DNA of 64,000 nucleotides from assembly GCA_001689405.1 (NCBI GenBank), contig LUJO01000020.1, forward strand, positions 1-64,000, read 5' to 3'. Each line of letters opens with the position of its first letter. The stretch's first letter is position 1. This document shows, piece after piece, positions 17,822-27,326 of this stretch. Made by a program: the position numbers and the translations under genes. This DNA comes from Candidatus Homeothermus arabinoxylanisolvens (GTDB lineage: Bacteria; Bacteroidota; Bacteroidia; Bacteroidales; Muribaculaceae). Under the pieces are notes generated by a model. That model saw nothing but the letters and a program-made list of their open reading frames with translations, ran no database searches and was not told the DNA's origin.

Positions 17822-19183
17822 ATGAAAAAGTTGCTTCTGTCACTGTGCGCCCTGTTTTGGATGTCGTTTATATGGGCGCAGCACACCGTTAAATTTTCCG
17901 GCAGCGAATCGGCTACGATCGGCGTATGTGTCATAAACCTGACTACGGGCAAGGCCGTGGTTAGCCATAATGCGGGGAAAGTGTTTATACCGGCTTCGGT
18001 CATGAAGTGTATTACCTCGGCTGCCGTGGTGGAGTCGCTCAGTGCGGCTGAAGCTCCGTTTACTACGCGTGTAAGTGCATATGGGCGTATTGAAAACGGC
18101 GTGCTTGACGGCAATGTGGTGGTGACGGGGGGCGGGGACCCTACGCTCGGATCGCGACATCTCGGCAAGCCTTCACGATTTGTTGACGCGGTGGTGGAAT
18201 GGGTCAGGGGACAAGGTATCGACTCTATCGTCGGTGACGTTATTGTGGTGCCTGACATTTATCCGTCGCTCGGGCTGTCACCTTATTGGCTGCTTGAGGA
18301 TATAGCATGGGAGTATGGAGCCGGGTTATACGGCTTTAACTGGCATGACAATAGTTTTTTGATGAAAGTGTCGGCAGAGGGTGTCGAGTCCATGTCGCCC
18401 TATATCAATGGTCTTGAGGTTGTGTGCGATGTTACTAAGGGCAGCAAGGGCGATGTCATGGCCATTCGCGGCGAAGACTCATACCGGCTGTATGTATACG
18501 GCACTATAACCGGAGAAAGTTATAGCTCAAGGTATTCGATGCCTTATCCTCATCTTGTATTTCGTGACAGTCTTGTTGATGCTTTGGCCGATAACGGCGT
18601 CAGGTGCGGTGAAGAGGCCGTCGAAGCCGATGAATTGTCGCCGGCGCCCCCTTTGTTGTGGAAGTCGCCGTCGCGTGACGAGATTTTGCGTACAATGATG
18701 TTCAAGAGCGATAATCTATATGCGGAAGGTATGCTGCGTGCACTTACTTTATCGGGCGATGACCATTCGGTAGAGTGCGCTTTGTCTATAGAAAAACGAT
18801 GTCTTGAAGCGCTTGGACTCGATCTTACGGGGATGAAAATTGTCGATGGCAGCGGTCTGGCGGTTACCAACCGTCTGTCGCCGGAGTTCTTGGCCCGTGC
18901 TCTTGCAGCTATGGCTAAGGGTAAAAATGCCGGGACATACAAGACCCTGTTCCCTTTAGCCGGTAAAGAGGGTACGGTAAGAAGCCTTCTCGCAAAAACG
19001 CGGTTGACAGGACGTCTTGCTCTCAAGTCGGGGAGCATGTCGGGCGTGTTGTGCTATGCCGGATATAAACTTGACTCCGGCGGATGCCCTACGCATGCCG
19101 TGGCTATAATGGTCAATGGTTTTACATGCAAAGGAGCTGAAGTAAGGAGAGCCGTAGGCGATTATCTGTTGTCGGTGTTTTGA
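17822..19183 (+). CDS. dacB: D-alanyl-D-alanine carboxypeptidase/endopeptidase (PBP4)
   Basis: 453 residues with a signal peptide (1-20, ending WAQ). All penicilloyl-serine transferase motifs of the PBP4 class are present: SVMK (Ser59, Lys62), SDN (296-298) and KSG (402-404), with the large insertion between the first two that is typical for DacB. It trims the terminal D-Ala and cuts peptide cross-links of peptidoglycan in the periplasm. It is divergent from the TetR gene. Confidence 0.93.
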   Translation: MKKLLLSLCALFWMSFIWAQHTVKFSGSESATIGVCVINLTTGKAVVSHNAGKVFIPASVMKCITSAAVVESLSAAEAPFTTRVSAYGRIENGVLDGNVVVTGGGDPTLGSRHLGKPSRFVDAVVEWVRGQGIDSIVGDVIVVPDIYPSLGLSPYWLLEDIAWEYGAGLYGFNWHDNSFLMKVSAEGVESMSPYINGLEVVCDVTKGSKGDVMAIRGEDSYRLYVYGTITGESYSSRYSMPYPHLVFRDSLVDALADNGVRCGEEAVEADELSPAPPLLWKSPSRDEILRTMMFKSDNLYAEGMLRALTLSGDDHSVECALSIEKRCLEALGLDLTGMKIVDGSGLAVTNRLSPEFLARALAAMAKGKNAGTYKTLFPLAGKEGTVRSLLAKTRLTGRLALKSGSMSGVLCYAGYKLDSGGCPTHAVAIMVNGFTCKGAEVRRAVGDYLLSVF

Positions 19184-19254
19184 ACCGGTGATATTAATTA
19201 GACAAAATTTTTGTTGTGGAGGCCTTAATATTTTTATTTATGTGAAAAATTCCT

Positions 19255-19262
19255 TAACTTTG
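19255..19262 (+). promoter_or_regulatory. -7 box of guaB
   Basis: TAACTTTG, 23 bases before the guaB ATG. No clear -33 at 19-21 bases upstream. No purine riboswitch was recognised in the 101-base gap. Confidence 0.5.
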
Positions 19263-19284
19263 TGCGCAATAAATTTTCCAACTT

Positions 19285-20763
19285 ATGTCGTTTATTGCAG
19301 ATAGAGTAAAGATGGATGGACTCACCTTTGATGATGTCCTCCTTATTCCGGCTTATTCCGAAGTTCTTCCGCGGAGTGTCGATCTTACCACCAAGTTTTC
19401 ACGCAACATTACATTAAACGTGCCGCTTGTATCGGCAGCGATGGATACCGTAACAGAAGCACGTCTTGCAATTGCCATAGCCCGTGAAGGCGGCATAGGC
19501 GTAATCCACAAAAACATGTCTATCGCAGAGCAGGCCCGTCAGGTACATGCTGTCAAGCGTGCCGAAAACGGCATGATCTACGATCCGGTTACTATCAAGC
19601 GCGGCAGTACTGTTAAAGATGCTCTGGCTATGATGGAGGAGTATCATATCGGCGGTATACCCGTTGTTGACGATGACCGCAAGCTTGTAGGTATCGTTAC
19701 AAACCGTGATTTACGCTTCGAGCGTGACATGAACCGTCTGGTGGATGAAGTCATGACCTCGGATAATCTTGTCACAACCACTCAGTCGACCAATCTTGAC
19801 GAGGCCGCTTCAATACTTCAGGAGCATAAAATTGAAAAATTGCCTGTGGTAGACAATGACGGACGTCTTGTCGGACTTGTTACTTATAAGGATATAACCA
19901 AGGCCAAGGACAAACCTAACGCATGTAAGGACAAACTCGGACGTCTGCGTGTGGCTGCCGGTGTCGGTGTCACTCCCGATGTCATGGACCGTGTGGATGC
20001 TCTTGTAGCTGCCGGTGTCGACGCTATAGTCATAGATACCGCTCACGGACATTCCAAAGGCGTGGTCGGTGTGTTGAAGAGTGTAAAGGCCAAATACCCT
20101 GAGATAGATGTCGTGGTGGGCAATATCGCCACAGGCGAGGCCGCACGTTATCTTGTAGACAATGGCGCCGACGGTGTTAAGGTGGGTATAGGCCCGGGTT
20201 CTATATGCACCACCCGTGTCATAGCCGGAGTGGGTGTGCCGCAGTTGTCAGCTGTATATGACGTGGCAAAGGCTCTTGCTGATACCGACGTGCCCCTTAT
20301 CGCGGATGGCGGTATACGTTACTCGGGTGATATTGTGAAAGCCCTCGCGGCAGGTGCATATTGTGTCATGCTCGGAGGCATGCTGGCCGGTGTCGAGGAG
20401 TCGCCCGGCGATACTATTATATATAATGGCCGTAAATATAAGGCATACCGTGGCATGGGATCGCTCGAAGCTATGGAGAAGGGTTCTAAGGACAGGTATT
20501 TCCAAGCAGGCGAGACCGATACACGCAAGCTTGTGCCGGAAGGCATAGCCGCTCGTGTGCCGTTCAAGGGGTCTCTTTATGAAGTTACCTATCAGATGCT
20601 TGGCGGACTACGTGCCGGTATGGGATATTGCGGCGCCGAGAATATAAAGAAGCTGCACAGCGCCAAATTTACGCGCATCACCAATGCCGGTGTTGCCGAG
20701 AGCCATCCTCATGACGTGGCCATAACCAGCGAGGCACCCAACTACAGCGCCTCGTCCAACTGA
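19285..20763 (+). CDS. guaB: Inosine-5'-monophosphate dehydrogenase
   Basis: 492 residues. TIM-barrel dehydrogenase with an inserted CBS-domain pair (about 95-210, [20 protein letters not shown] and [18 protein letters not shown] in parts). The catalytic Cys308 lies in GPGSICTTR, and the mobile flap and Arg/Tyr region ([10 protein letters not shown]) is present. It converts IMP to XMP with NAD, the rate-limiting step of guanine nucleotide synthesis; the CBS pair senses adenine/guanine nucleotides in this family. Single gene, closed by a strong terminator. Confidence 0.97.
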   Translation: MSFIADRVKMDGLTFDDVLLIPAYSEVLPRSVDLTTKFSRNITLNVPLVSAAMDTVTEARLAIAIAREGGIGVIHKNMSIAEQARQVHAVKRAENGMIYDPVTIKRGSTVKDALAMMEEYHIGGIPVVDDDRKLVGIVTNRDLRFERDMNRLVDEVMTSDNLVTTTQSTNLDEAASILQEHKIEKLPVVDNDGRLVGLVTYKDITKAKDKPNACKDKLGRLRVAAGVGVTPDVMDRVDALVAAGVDAIVIDTAHGHSKGVVGVLKSVKAKYPEIDVVVGNIATGEAARYLVDNGADGVKVGIGPGSICTTRVIAGVGVPQLSAVYDVAKALADTDVPLIADGGIRYSGDIVKALAAGAYCVMLGGMLAGVEESPGDTIIYNGRKYKAYRGMGSLEAMEKGSKDRYFQAGETDTRKLVPEGIAARVPFKGSLYEVTYQMLGGLRAGMGYCGAENIKKLHSAKFTRITNAGVAESHPHDVAITSEAPNYSASSN

Positions 20764-20782
20764 TTGAACGATAAATATTATT

Positions 20783-20835
20783 ATGATACAGACATGGCGG
20801 TCCGGTATATATATGGGCCGCCATGTCTGTATCAT
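20783..20835 (+). terminator. guaB terminator
   Basis: 18-bp perfect stem between 20783-20800 and 20818-20835 with a 17-base AT-rich loop, 19 bases after the guaB stop. Confidence 0.8.
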
Positions 20836-20889
20836 ATATAAAAACTTATTAAAATTATACTAAACACACATCGTTAGCTGAAAATTTCG

Positions 20890-20897
20890 TAAATTTG
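20890..20897 (+). promoter_or_regulatory. -7 box of the parvulin-ostA operon
   Basis: TAAATTTG, 25 bases before the ATG at 20923. Confidence 0.5.
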
Positions 20898-20922
20898 GCG
20901 CGTAATTGTCATAATATTGCAC

Positions 20923-21795
20923 ATGACCTCATTAAAGTACATCGCATTGATGCTTTCGTCGCTGTATGTCGCCGCGTGTAGCGGCGGGAAAGACACCGTG
21001 GCTGACGGTGATGTGCTTGCTTCGGTGGGAACTTCGGTATTGACTGCCGATGACTTGCGCGGCAATATGCCTTTGGGCCTTTCGCCGGAAGACAGTGTGC
21101 TGTTTTGTAGAGCATACATCAAGCAGTGGATTGACAGCCGTCTTGTCAGTGAGATTGCGGTACGCAATATATCGAGTACCGAAAAAATCGACAAAATGGT
21201 TGAGGAATACCGCAATGACCTGATTATGAAAGAATACAGGCGGCTTATGTATGAAGAGAACGGCGGCCGGTGGTTCGGCGTAGATACCCTGAGAGCGTAT
21301 TATGACAGTCACAAAGAGGATTTTAAATTGAAAAAGCCTTTGGTTAAGGGTATTTTTCTGAAATTACCTCAGGATGCTCCGCGTTTGCAGGATGTCCGTA
21401 AATGGTATTGCTCCGATAAGAATGACGACATCGAGCGTCTTGAAAAGTATACTTTGCAGGATGCGGTGCAGTATGATTACTTCCGTGACCGCTGGACCGA
21501 CTGGAATGATATTCAGAATCAGATACCTATGGACTTCGGCGGCTCTCCGGACCTTTTTCTGCAGAAAAACGATAATTTTGAAATGACTGATGACGGGTAT
21601 ATATATTTATTGAGCGTCTCTGAATATCTTCCTTCGGGCAGTGAGGCTCCGTTTGAACTTGTGGAAGAGTCGATAAAAGACTTGTTTGCAAATGAGAACA
21701 GAGTGGCCTATGACCGGATGCTTCGAAAACTTCTGTTTGAGAGGGGAGTGAAGTCGGGCGATGTCAAAGTAAATGTAGATCTCGGATTACAATAA
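20923..21795 (+). CDS. Peptidyl-prolyl isomerase-like periplasmic lipoprotein
   Basis: 290 residues from ATG 20923 (an in-frame TTG two codons upstream is unlikely). Lipoprotein signal with lipobox VAAC. The remainder is a SurA-N-like chaperone fold: DVLASVGTSVLTADDLRGNMP followed by helical segments and a C-terminal FELVEESIKDLFANENRVAYDRMLRKLL helix. A full parvulin catalytic domain is not evident. It is the first gene of an operon with a two-parvulin SurA-like protein and an OstA-like protein, so it most likely helps outer-membrane protein folding. Assignment rests on order and the N-terminal pattern. Confidence 0.7.
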   Translation: MTSLKYIALMLSSLYVAACSGGKDTVADGDVLASVGTSVLTADDLRGNMPLGLSPEDSVLFCRAYIKQWIDSRLVSEIAVRNISSTEKIDKMVEEYRNDLIMKEYRRLMYEENGGRWFGVDTLRAYYDSHKEDFKLKKPLVKGIFLKLPQDAPRLQDVRKWYCSDKNDDIERLEKYTLQDAVQYDYFRDRWTDWNDIQNQIPMDFGGSPDLFLQKNDNFEMTDDGYIYLLSVSEYLPSGSEAPFELVEESIKDLFANENRVAYDRMLRKLLFERGVKSGDVKVNVDLGLQ

Positions 21796-21825
21796 ATGAA
21801 AATAATAAAATAACAGAATAATAAA

Positions 21826-23187
21826 GTGAAACTAACCAGAGCAATCACATTATGCGCTTTCGCCGGAATGACAATGGCGTCTATGGCGCAAAACAATATC
21901 GCTGAAGAAGTGGTGTGGTGGATAGGCGATGAGCCTATCTATAAATCGGAAGTGGAAGAGATGTATCAGACTATGCTCTATGAACACAATGAGATTGACG
22001 GCAATCCGTATTGTGTCATTCCCGAGCAGCTTGCCATAGAAAAATTGTTTTTGCATCAGGCCGAACTCGACTCTGTGACCGTGCAGGACGCCATGGTCAT
22101 GCAGGAGGTGGACCGCCGTATAAACTACATGATAACCAATCTCGGTACTCAGGAAAAGGTTGAGCAATTTTACCGCCGCCCGATGCCGGAGATACGTGAG
22201 ACCATGGTCGACGCTATCCGCAACAGCTATAAAGTCAGAGAGGTTCAGAATTCTCTGACCAAGGACCTGAAAATAACACCGTCCGATGTGCGTAAATACT
22301 TCTCGCAGTTGCCGGCCGACAGTATACCTTTTGTGCCGCTTCAGGTAGAGGTGCAGATCATGACTTTGAATCCGGTTATCCCCCGTGAAGAGATTGATGA
22401 GGTCAAGGCCCGTCTGCGTGATATCGCCGATAAGGTAAACAAGGGCGAGACCGAGTTCTCGACTCAGGCCATTCTGTATTCGCAGGATCCGGGCACTTCG
22501 ATGCGTGGCGGCGAAGTCGGATTTATGGGCCGTGGCCATCTTGAGCCTGAATATGCGGCGGTAGCTTTCAACCTCAATGACCCCAAAAAGGTATCCAAGA
22601 TTGTGGAGACGCAGTTTGGCTATCATATTATCCAGCTTATCGAGAAACGTGGCGACCGTATAAACACACGTCACATATTGATGCGTCCTAAGGTTACCGA
22701 CAAGGACCTTACCGAGGCCCTTCATCGTCTTGATACCGTAAGGTCTGAGATCATGGGCGAAAAGTATACATTTGAGGAGGCTGTGCCTTATGTGTCACAA
22801 GACAAGGATACCCGCAACAGCAGAGGTGTGATGGTTAACGAAAACAGCGGTACTACCCGCTTTGAGATGGCCGATCTGCCGCAGGAGGTCAGCAAGATTG
22901 TCAACACCATGAGCGTGGGTGAGCTGTCGAAGCCTTTTATCATGAAAGAGCCTAAACGCAACCGCGACATTGTGGCTATAGTGAAACTCACCAACCGTAT
23001 TGAGGGCCACCGTGCCAATCTTAGTGATGACTATCAGATGATTAAAAACATGTATGAAAGCTCTATAAAGGAGAAGAAGGTATCGGAGTGGATAGAAAAG
23101 AAGATAAAAGATACTTACGTGCGTATTGAAGACGGTTGGCGTGACTGTGACTTCAAGCATGAGGGTTGGATCAAAAAGAGCAATTGA
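21826..23187 (+). CDS. SurA-like periplasmic peptidyl-prolyl cis-trans isomerase
   Basis: 453 residues from a GTG start, with a signal peptide ending SMAQ. An N-terminal chaperone domain (about 25-170) is followed by two parvulin domains: about 175-275 (GGEVGFMGRGHLEPEYAAVAF, FGYHIIQLIEKRG) and about 280-390 (NTRHILMRP, SRGVMVN). This is the SurA layout: it carries unfolded outer-membrane proteins across the periplasm. Its stop overlaps the ATG of the OstA-like gene by one base, so the two are translationally coupled. Confidence 0.88.
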   Translation: MKLTRAITLCAFAGMTMASMAQNNIAEEVVWWIGDEPIYKSEVEEMYQTMLYEHNEIDGNPYCVIPEQLAIEKLFLHQAELDSVTVQDAMVMQEVDRRINYMITNLGTQEKVEQFYRRPMPEIRETMVDAIRNSYKVREVQNSLTKDLKITPSDVRKYFSQLPADSIPFVPLQVEVQIMTLNPVIPREEIDEVKARLRDIADKVNKGETEFSTQAILYSQDPGTSMRGGEVGFMGRGHLEPEYAAVAFNLNDPKKVSKIVETQFGYHIIQLIEKRGDRINTRHILMRPKVTDKDLTEALHRLDTVRSEIMGEKYTFEEAVPYVSQDKDTRNSRGVMVNENSGTTRFEMADLPQEVSKIVNTMSVGELSKPFIMKEPKRNRDIVAIVKLTNRIEGHRANLSDDYQMIKNMYESSIKEKKVSEWIEKKIKDTYVRIEDGWRDCDFKHEGWIKKSN

Positions 23188-24908
23188 TGAAAGATATCTT
23201 TCACGATAATAAAAAAACTTTAAGGCATAGGCGATATTTTGTCGTCCTGTGCCTTTTGGGTGTTCTTGTCCCGTCGGTACTGTTTGGCTTTCCGGTTGAC
23301 AACACGCCCAATCATTCGGTATCGGAGCGTGCCAAGCGCATTCCTATCAAGCCTGTCATACCCGAGGCTGACCGAAATCAGCAGGGCAAGGTGTTTCTTG
23401 AACGGGCCGACCGGTTGTGGATGGACGAAAAAGTGAGCACCGAGTTTCAGATGGTGACAGGCAATGTCATGTTTCGCAAGGGCGGCATGTATATGTACTG
23501 CGACAGTGCCAATTTCTATGAGGGAAGCGGTTCGCTGGAAGCGTTCGGTAATGTCAAGATGGAACAGGGCGATACTCTGTTCGTCTATGCCAACGAACTC
23601 GATTATGACGGTGTGGCTGAGTTTGCCACGTTTTATGGCGAAGGGTCCACTCCGGTGCGTCTTATAAACAAGGATGTCACTCTTGAAACCTACATATTTT
23701 ATTATGACGTGGCCAACAATCTCGGTTATTATGAAAATAACGGCACTATAACAGATGTTGAAAACCGTCTTAGCTCAGGTTACGGAGAGTATAGTCCCGA
23801 TACCAAAGAGGCCGAGTTCCGTAATAATGTCGTGCTTCAGGATCTTAACAAAAAAGACTTCAGGATGTCGACTGACCTGTTGCGCTATAATACAGACACT
23901 CATATAGCCAATATTGTAAGCCCTACCGTGATAGAGACTGACAGCGGTACGGTCTATTCGAGCAACGGATGGTATGACACCGAGTCGGAAGTGTCGGAAC
24001 TGTATGACCGCTCGCTCGTCGTGTCAAACGGAGGCTCGACTCTTACAGGCGATACTATATTTTATGATCATGTAGCCGCTTTCGGAGAGGCGTGGGGAAA
24101 GATGGTGCTTACCGACTCGGTACGTCAGTCTATGCTTGAGGGCGATTACGGTTGCTATTATCAGGAGCAGGACAGCTCGTTTGCCACGGGTCATGCCCGG
24201 ATACTCGAATACAGCCGCGGCGATACACTATACATGCATGGCGATACCATACGTACGTTTCTGCTTGAAGATACGACCCATATCGTGGCTGTATATCCCC
24301 GGGTGAGGTTCTGGCGTGTAGACATTCAGGGCCTTTGCGACTCCTTAAGCTTCTTGGAGCGTGACTCCACGCTGTACATGCACCGTCATCCTATAGTCTG
24401 GAATGAAGCCCGTCAGGTATTCGGCAATATCATAATGGTGCATTTTAATGATTCTACCGCTGACTGGGCCAAGTTGCCCGATTTCGGTTTTGTCGCCGAG
24501 CATCTTGATGAAGAGTTTTACAATCAGATATCCGGAAAAGAGATGATAGCCCGCTTTGCCGACGGCATGATGAGTGAGCTTGATGTAAACGGAAATGTGG
24601 AGGTAATATCGTTGCCGGAGGAGAAGGACTCGACTTTTAACAAGATAGTGAATGTCGAGAGCAGTTTCCTTAAAGCTAATTTCAACAAAGAGGACGGTTC
24701 TGTGCAAAAGATAAAAATGTGGCCTGAATCGCCGGGCACTGTCACTCCGTTGTACCTTGCCAAGAAATCGATATATTATCTGCCTAACTTCCAGTGGTAT
24801 GAGGCTTTGCGGCCCAAGGATAAAGATGACATATTCAACATACCGCCGGAAATGGAGGCATTGTTGAAAGAGCCTGATCCGTCGGCGCGAAAACGAAAGG
24901 TAAATTAA
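23187..24908 (+). CDS. OstA/LptA-like periplasmic protein
   Basis: 573 residues from ATG 23187, which overlaps the TGA of the SurA-like gene; the in-frame TTG 21 bases upstream is not needed. A signal/anchor segment (YFVVLCLLGVLVPSVLFG) is followed by repeated short beta strands of the OstA-like N domain (VTGNVMFRKGGMYMYCDSANFY, GNVKMEQGDTLFVYANELDY in parts). Larger than LptA (about 180 residues), it fits the long Bacteroidota OstA-like proteins that probably help lipopolysaccharide transport to the outer membrane. The C terminus is basic (ARKRKVN). Confidence 0.82.
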   Translation: MKDIFHDNKKTLRHRRYFVVLCLLGVLVPSVLFGFPVDNTPNHSVSERAKRIPIKPVIPEADRNQQGKVFLERADRLWMDEKVSTEFQMVTGNVMFRKGGMYMYCDSANFYEGSGSLEAFGNVKMEQGDTLFVYANELDYDGVAEFATFYGEGSTPVRLINKDVTLETYIFYYDVANNLGYYENNGTITDVENRLSSGYGEYSPDTKEAEFRNNVVLQDLNKKDFRMSTDLLRYNTDTHIANIVSPTVIETDSGTVYSSNGWYDTESEVSELYDRSLVVSNGGSTLTGDTIFYDHVAAFGEAWGKMVLTDSVRQSMLEGDYGCYYQEQDSSFATGHARILEYSRGDTLYMHGDTIRTFLLEDTTHIVAVYPRVRFWRVDIQGLCDSLSFLERDSTLYMHRHPIVWNEARQVFGNIIMVHFNDSTADWAKLPDFGFVAEHLDEEFYNQISGKEMIARFADGMMSELDVNGNVEVISLPEEKDSTFNKIVNVESSFLKANFNKEDGSVQKIKMWPESPGTVTPLYLAKKSIYYLPNFQWYEALRPKDKDDIFNIPPEMEALLKEPDPSARKRKVN

Positions 24909-24927
24909 AATTGTATTGTAGCGATGC

Positions 24928-25302
24928 TTATCTGTAGCCTCCAAGCGGCGGTACGAAAGCGTCGGGTATATGTTCTATTTCCCATGAAGTGTCGGGTGAG
25001 CCGGTTATGGCTATTACGTCAAACTGCACTTCATGGGGATAATTATATCGTCTTACAAATGAGTCTGCGGCTCTGCATATGTTGCTTATCTTCTTGGGCG
25101 TTATCGCTTCGAGAGGGTCAAAAGAGCCTGCGAGTCGCGTTTTTACCTCAATAAATATTATGCGGTTGCCTTTCAGGGCTATTATGTCGATTTCGTAATG
25201 CCCCATGCGGGTGTCATGCTCGATTATTGTATATCCCCGCGTTATGAGATATTCGCGGGCTATGTTCTCGCCCCATGCTCCAAGATCGTTGTGTCGTGCC
25301 AT
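24928..25302 (-). CDS. yraN: YraN/UPF0102 family nuclease-fold protein
   Basis: 124 residues, the usual length. Carries the PD-(D/E)xK-type signature: GAWGENIAREYL, then HYEIDIIALKGNRIIFIEVKTR with the Asp and Glu-x-Lys that would bind metal. Relatives are Holliday-junction-resolvase-like and of unknown substrate. It converges on the OstA-like gene with 19 bases between. A -7 box TATATTTG lies at 25333-25326. Confidence 0.88.
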   Translation of the reverse strand: MARHNDLGAWGENIAREYLITRGYTIIEHDTRMGHYEIDIIALKGNRIIFIEVKTRLAGSFDPLEAITPKKISNICRAADSFVRRYNYPHEVQFDVIAITGSPDTSWEIEHIPDAFVPPLGGYR

Positions 25303-25325
25303 GATATCGATTGATTTTATGTGTA

Positions 25326-25333
25326 CAAATATA
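25326..25333 (-). promoter_or_regulatory. -7 box of yraN
   Basis: TATATTTG on the minus strand, 24 bases before the yraN ATG, touching the terminator of the upstream gene. Confidence 0.45.
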
Positions 25334-25386
25334 GCCTTTTATTCCGTGGTGTGCAAAATTATGGAAAAGCACCGGAATAAAAGGCT
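25333..25386 (-). terminator. Terminator downstream of the SSGDI-repeat gene
   Basis: 13-bp perfect arms, 25333-25345 and 25374-25386, extended by a few imperfect pairs, between the SSGDI-repeat gene and yraN. Confidence 0.65.
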
Positions 25387-25416
25387 TTATGTATTGTGCG
25401 GGGTATATTGTCGGAA

Positions 25417-26208
25417 TCAACGGCAGTGTATGTCGCCTGAACTGTTCTTTCTTATGTCTCTGTTGCCGGTGGCATAGCACGATATGTCGCCTGACGATAG
25501 GGTAGAGGCTTTGACATTGACAGCTTTAAGATTGCGGGCTTCTATGTCGCCGCTGCTTTTTGTTGTCAATTCGGCTACATCGCAAGTCCCCGAAATTTTT
25601 ATATCGCCCGAGCTGGCTGTCGATGCGGTTACTGTTTTTGCCGATACGTTCTTTAGCTCAATGTCGCCCGAGCTTCCTGTCATTGCGTCAATTGCCACGC
25701 ATTTTACCGACGCCACCTCTATGTCTCCGGAGCTGCCGGTCTTTGCGTTCAGTGTGTTGCAGATTATGTCGCCGGCTTCGATGTCACCGCTGCTTCCGGT
25801 GCGCAGTATGACTTCACCCTTTGCGTTGAGCGTTGTTACTATGTCAATATCGCCTGAGCTTTGGGTGTTGAACTGAGTGACCGACGGTGCCGATACTCTG
25901 ACCTCGGTCTTGTTGTTGCCCCGTATATAGATTTTTGAACCTGATTTGTAGCCTACCGTAAGTGTGTTGCCTGACACCCGCACGTCAACATAATCAATGA
26001 TATTGTCGGGCGCGTAAATCTCGATTTTGGTGACAGGCGACTGTGAGTACTTCACGTTAACCGACGATGTCGTGGCTATGGCAGAAAATTGTTCGGTCTT
26101 CACCGGTTTAGTGACATAATTTTTACTTGCAGTGATAGTTTTGCCGGAGGCGCTGACCGATATCATCAGGGCCGCGCCGCAGATTAAAGTTGATAAGAAG
26201 TTGTTCAT
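25417..26208 (-). CDS. Secreted DUF2807 (GIN) protein with SSGDI beta-solenoid repeats
   Basis: 263 residues with signal peptide (1-22, SVSASG). The first part (35-110) is a head-domain of the DUF2807/GIN type (FSAIATTSSVNVKYSQ, DYVDVRVSGNTLTVGYKSGS). From about 115 to the end the motif SSGDI recurs eight times, spaced 22, 20, 20, 20, 19, 20 and 18 residues, each one turn of a beta-solenoid. It is exported, probably periplasmic or surface. Many Bacteroidota carry such proteins, with no established function. It is transcribed alone and divergent from a glycosyltransferase gene. Confidence 0.85.
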   Translation of the reverse strand: MNNFLSTLICGAALMISVSASGKTITASKNYVTKPVKTEQFSAIATTSSVNVKYSQSPVTKIEIYAPDNIIDYVDVRVSGNTLTVGYKSGSKIYIRGNNKTEVRVSAPSVTQFNTQSSGDIDIVTTLNAKGEVILRTGSSGDIEAGDIICNTLNAKTGSSGDIEVASVKCVAIDAMTGSSGDIELKNVSAKTVTASTASSGDIKISGTCDVAELTTKSSGDIEARNLKAVNVKASTLSSGDISCYATGNRDIRKNSSGDIHCR

Positions 26209-26316
26209 AATTATTGAGTTTTGTTATTTGATGCATTGACCGGATGAAAAGTTGCACCGAAGATAAAAAAAATTCATTATCTTGATATTTAACATACCGA
26301 TTAATGAATAATAATA

Positions 26317-26324
26317 TAACTTTG
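26317..26324 (+). promoter_or_regulatory. -7 box of the glycosyltransferase pair
   Basis: TAACTTTG at 26317-26324. Because it lies downstream of the first in-frame ATG (26304), it sets the true start at 26334 or 26340 and implies a very short leader. Confidence 0.55.
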
Positions 26325-26333
26325 TCCCATATT

Positions 26334-27326
26334 ATGACAATGCGTCCTGAAATATCGGTCATCGTGCCTTTATATAATGTAGGCCTTTATGTCGGAGAGT
26401 GCTTGGAGTCTATCCGATGTCAGACATTTGCCGATTTCGGAGTGCTGCTTATTGATGACGGCTCTGATGACGGCACATTAGATATATGTCGCGGCATCGA
26501 GTCAGCAGACCGTCGTTTCCGGGTATTTCATAATGACCGTAATTGCGGACAGTCTGTTGCCCGCAACATCGGACTTGACGAGGCTGTCGGAAAATATATA
26601 ACTTTTATTGACGGCGATGATCGGGTGCATCCGAAATATCTTGAGAATCTTATAACCATAATAAAAGAGTCCGGAGCCGATATCGCTTCGGTCGGTTATA
26701 CTACGGGCCGTCTATTCAAAAAACACCGGCGGGTGCGTAAAGTCTGTGAGTATGTGTCGATGAGCCGTCGTGAAGCTCTGCGAGCCATGTTGTACAGACG
26801 CCGATTTGATTCAAACGTGTGGGGCAAGTTGTTTCGACGTGACATATTCGATAACATGCGCTTCAGTGAAGGCATGATATATGAGGATCTTGATCTTATG
26901 GCCCGTATGCTTATGACCGGAAAACATATGGAGAGTGTTGCCGTCATTAATGACAAACTGTATTTTTACAGGCGCAGGCAGGGGAGTACTCTGTCGGTTT
27001 TCAACGCTCGTCGGCTGGATGTGCTCGGTATTACGGCACGTGTATGCATGGATATGCCTGCTGTGTTTCCTGACCTAATAGCCGCTGCCGATAACCGCCG
27101 TTTTGGTGCGAACTACAATATGCTTCTATTGATGGCGCGCCATAATGCGGCAGAATATAAGAATGAGATTGTAAATTGCAGCGATGTCATCAAACGCCTT
27201 CGCTCAAAGGTGATGCGTGATTCTAATTCGCGGTTTAAAAACAGGGCGGGCGCTCTGTTGTCATATGTGGTGTTAAGGTTTGTCGGATGTATTGTTTCCG
27301 TTAAGGTCTTGTTGAGTAAGTCATGA
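26334..27326 (+). CDS. Family 2 glycosyltransferase
   Basis: 330 residues from ATG 26334 (26340 is equally possible). GT-A fold: ISVIVPLYNVGLYVGECLESI, nucleotide site LIDDGSDDGT, and metal-binding TFIDGDDRVHP (Asp-x-Asp-like). The acceptor region carries EDLDLMARM and the basic FYRRRQGSTLS, as in glycosyltransferases that make capsule or surface glycans. The C terminus is hydrophobic (LLSYVVLRFVGCIVSVKVLL) and may touch the membrane. It overlaps the next glycosyltransferase by 4 bases. Confidence 0.88.
   Translation: MTMRPEISVIVPLYNVGLYVGECLESIRCQTFADFGVLLIDDGSDDGTLDICRGIESADRRFRVFHNDRNCGQSVARNIGLDEAVGKYITFIDGDDRVHPKYLENLITIIKESGADIASVGYTTGRLFKKHRRVRKVCEYVSMSRREALRAMLYRRRFDSNVWGKLFRRDIFDNMRFSEGMIYEDLDLMARMLMTGKHMESVAVINDKLYFYRRRQGSTLSVFNARRLDVLGITARVCMDMPAVFPDLIAAADNRRFGANYNMLLLMARHNAAEYKNEIVNCSDVIKRLRSKVMRDSNSRFKNRAGALLSYVVLRFVGCIVSVKVLLSKS

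Noticed and set aside
21850..22725. 291-residue open frame antisense to the SurA-like gene, and similar long frames antisense to proS (10979-11854) and thrS (1987-2772)
   Set aside because: They lie opposite strongly supported genes with no promoter box or recognisable product; shadows of high-G+C third positions.
25484..25876. 130-residue open frame opposite the SSGDI gene with repeated MSPE/LPV patterns
   Set aside because: It is the reverse reading of the SSGDI repeats, so its periodicity is a mirror of the real protein.
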